Shown one piece after another: positions 6,265 to 7,007 of a stretch of DNA of 7,007 nt. The stretch comes from Sphingomonadales bacterium (lineage in GTDB: Bacteria; Pseudomonadota; Alphaproteobacteria; Sphingomonadales; Sphingomonadaceae). Location: positions 1 through 7,007 of the forward strand of contig JAGPVK010000419.1 of NCBI GenBank assembly GCA_018067055.1, given 5' to 3'. The stretch's first letter is position 1. Each line of letters starts with the position of its first letter. Made by a program: the position numbers and the translations under genes. The notes below the pieces were generated by a model. It was not told the DNA's origin and did not search any database. It saw only the letters and a list, made by a program, of their open reading frames with translations.

Positions 6265-7007
6265 ATGCCGCGCATGCTGATCTTCGGAATGGGCTATACC
6301 GCCTCGCGGCTAGCCGACCGGCTGCGGGCTGAAGGCTGGGAAGTGATCGGCACCCGCCGGGAAGCCCAGGATGGCGCGCTGGCATTTGATGATACGTCAT
6401 CCGTTTTGGCAGCGCTGACGTCAGCAAGCCATGTCCTGTCATCAGTGCCACCATCCCGCGATGGCAGCGAACCGGTGCTTGACCATTATGGCTCGGCGAT
6501 CGGCTCAGCGTCGCTGCAGTGGAGCGCTTATCTGTCCTCGACCGGGGTCTATGGTGATGCCGACGGGGCCTGGGTCGACGAGAGCGCGCCAATCGGTTCC
6601 GGAAGGCGCAAGGCGCGCAGCGAGGCGGATCAGAATTGGCAGAATTTGCGTAACGACATGCATGTGTTTCGACTGCCGGGCATATACGGGCCGGGGCGCA
6701 GCCCGCTCGACCGGGTGCGCGACGGCAAATCCAGCCGCATCGACATGCCGGGACAGGTATTCAGCCGGATTCATGCCGATGACATAGTCGCGGCGGTGAT
6801 GGCTTCGTTTGACGGTCCGGCGGGCGTCTATAATATATCCGACGACCTGCCCGCGCCGCAGCACGAAATTGTTGCCCATGCCGCACGGCTTCTGGGCATG
6901 GACGTGCCACCGCTGCAATCTCTGGACGAGGCCAATCTGTCGCAGGCAGCGCTGGGTTTCTATGAAGAGAACCGCCGGGTTGCCAATGGCAAGGCGAAGC
7001 GGCTGCT
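6265..7007 (+). CDS. Atypical SDR (YeeZ-like) NAD(P)-dependent oxidoreductase, 3'-truncated by window end
   Basis: An open frame of 247 codons runs from the ATG at 6265 to the window edge with no stop; relatives are about 280-290 residues, so some 40 C-terminal residues are missing. A Rossmann fold is indicated by FGMGYTASRLADRL (7-20), then VIGTRR (27-32), whose arginines suggest NADP preference. SSTGVYGD (91-98) with WVDES (103-107), and RLPGIYGPGR (136-145), are hallmarks of the atypical/extended SDR group that includes E. coli YeeZ. No YxxxK catalytic pair is seen: the usual helix position reads RRKARSEAD (114-122). The physiological reaction is therefore unknown. AAGGA (6250-6254) lies inside the end of the M48 gene, 10 nt before the ATG. 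An in-frame TTG at 6262 has better spacing (7 nt) and is an alternative start. The 6-nt gap to the protease gene implies co-transcription; no functional link is evident. Confidence 0.9.
   Translation, partial: MPRMLIFGMGYTASRLADRLRAEGWEVIGTRREAQDGALAFDDTSSVLAALTSASHVLSSVPPSRDGSEPVLDHYGSAIGSASLQWSAYLSSTGVYGDADGAWVDESAPIGSGRRKARSEADQNWQNLRNDMHVFRLPGIYGPGRSPLDRVRDGKSSRIDMPGQVFSRIHADDIVAAVMASFDGPAGVYNISDDLPAPQHEIVAHAARLLGMDVPPLQSLDEANLSQAALGFYEENRRVANGKAKRL

Noticed and set aside
6505..6918. Minus-strand open frame (137 codons) opposite the SDR gene
   Set aside because: It contains fragments that look protein-like only because they mirror the SDR codons. The plus strand shows a continuous Rossmann-fold reading frame with clear SDR motifs.
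1..7007. Search for a new defence, toxin-antitoxin, phage or secondary-metabolite system, and for tRNA, rRNA or CRISPR
   Set aside because: All substantial coding capacity belongs to recognisable families. No spaced direct repeats, transposase, integrase, small paired genes or tRNA-like cloverleafs were seen by eye.

Overview
The window reads as ordinary chromosome from a GC-rich alphaproteobacterium, most likely of the Sphingomonadales. Three things point that way: the style of the proteins (PepN, the LACC/YfiH protein and the SDR), third codon positions rich in G and C, and a short palindrome built on CCCAGC-CTTC-GCTGGG of the kind scattered between genes in sphingomonad genomes. The taxonomic call rests on recognition, not on a search. 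Five protein-coding genes fill almost all of the sequence. I see no tRNA, rRNA, CRISPR array, transposase or phage gene.

The left two thirds (5-4892) is a minus-strand block. Read in the direction of transcription it is pepN (M1 aminopeptidase N), then pgeF (LACC/YfiH-type multicopper-fold protein), then a DASS/SLC13-family anion:sodium symporter. pepN and pgeF overlap by 8 nt, and pgeF starts with TTG, so they are probably co-transcribed and translationally coupled. A 96-nt gap carrying the REP-like palindrome separates pgeF from the transporter gene.

The right third (4963-7007) is a plus-strand pair: a Ste24-like M48 membrane metalloprotease, then, 6 nt after its stop, an atypical SDR (YeeZ-like) oxidoreductase that runs off the end of the window.

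The two blocks diverge from a 70-nt region (4893-4962). It holds an imperfect inverted repeat with 13-nt arms, a perfect 10-bp palindrome, and weak promoter-like hexamers on both strands. It is the main regulatory candidate, since it would control two zinc peptidases together: cytosolic PepN and the membrane-bound M48 protease. The gene set is mostly housekeeping (peptide turnover, membrane proteolysis, dicarboxylate or related anion uptake). I found no convincing sign of a new defence or mobile system. The points most worth a second look are the divergent control region, the altered second SNT motif of the transporter, and the bacterial Ste24 homologue whose substrate is unknown.
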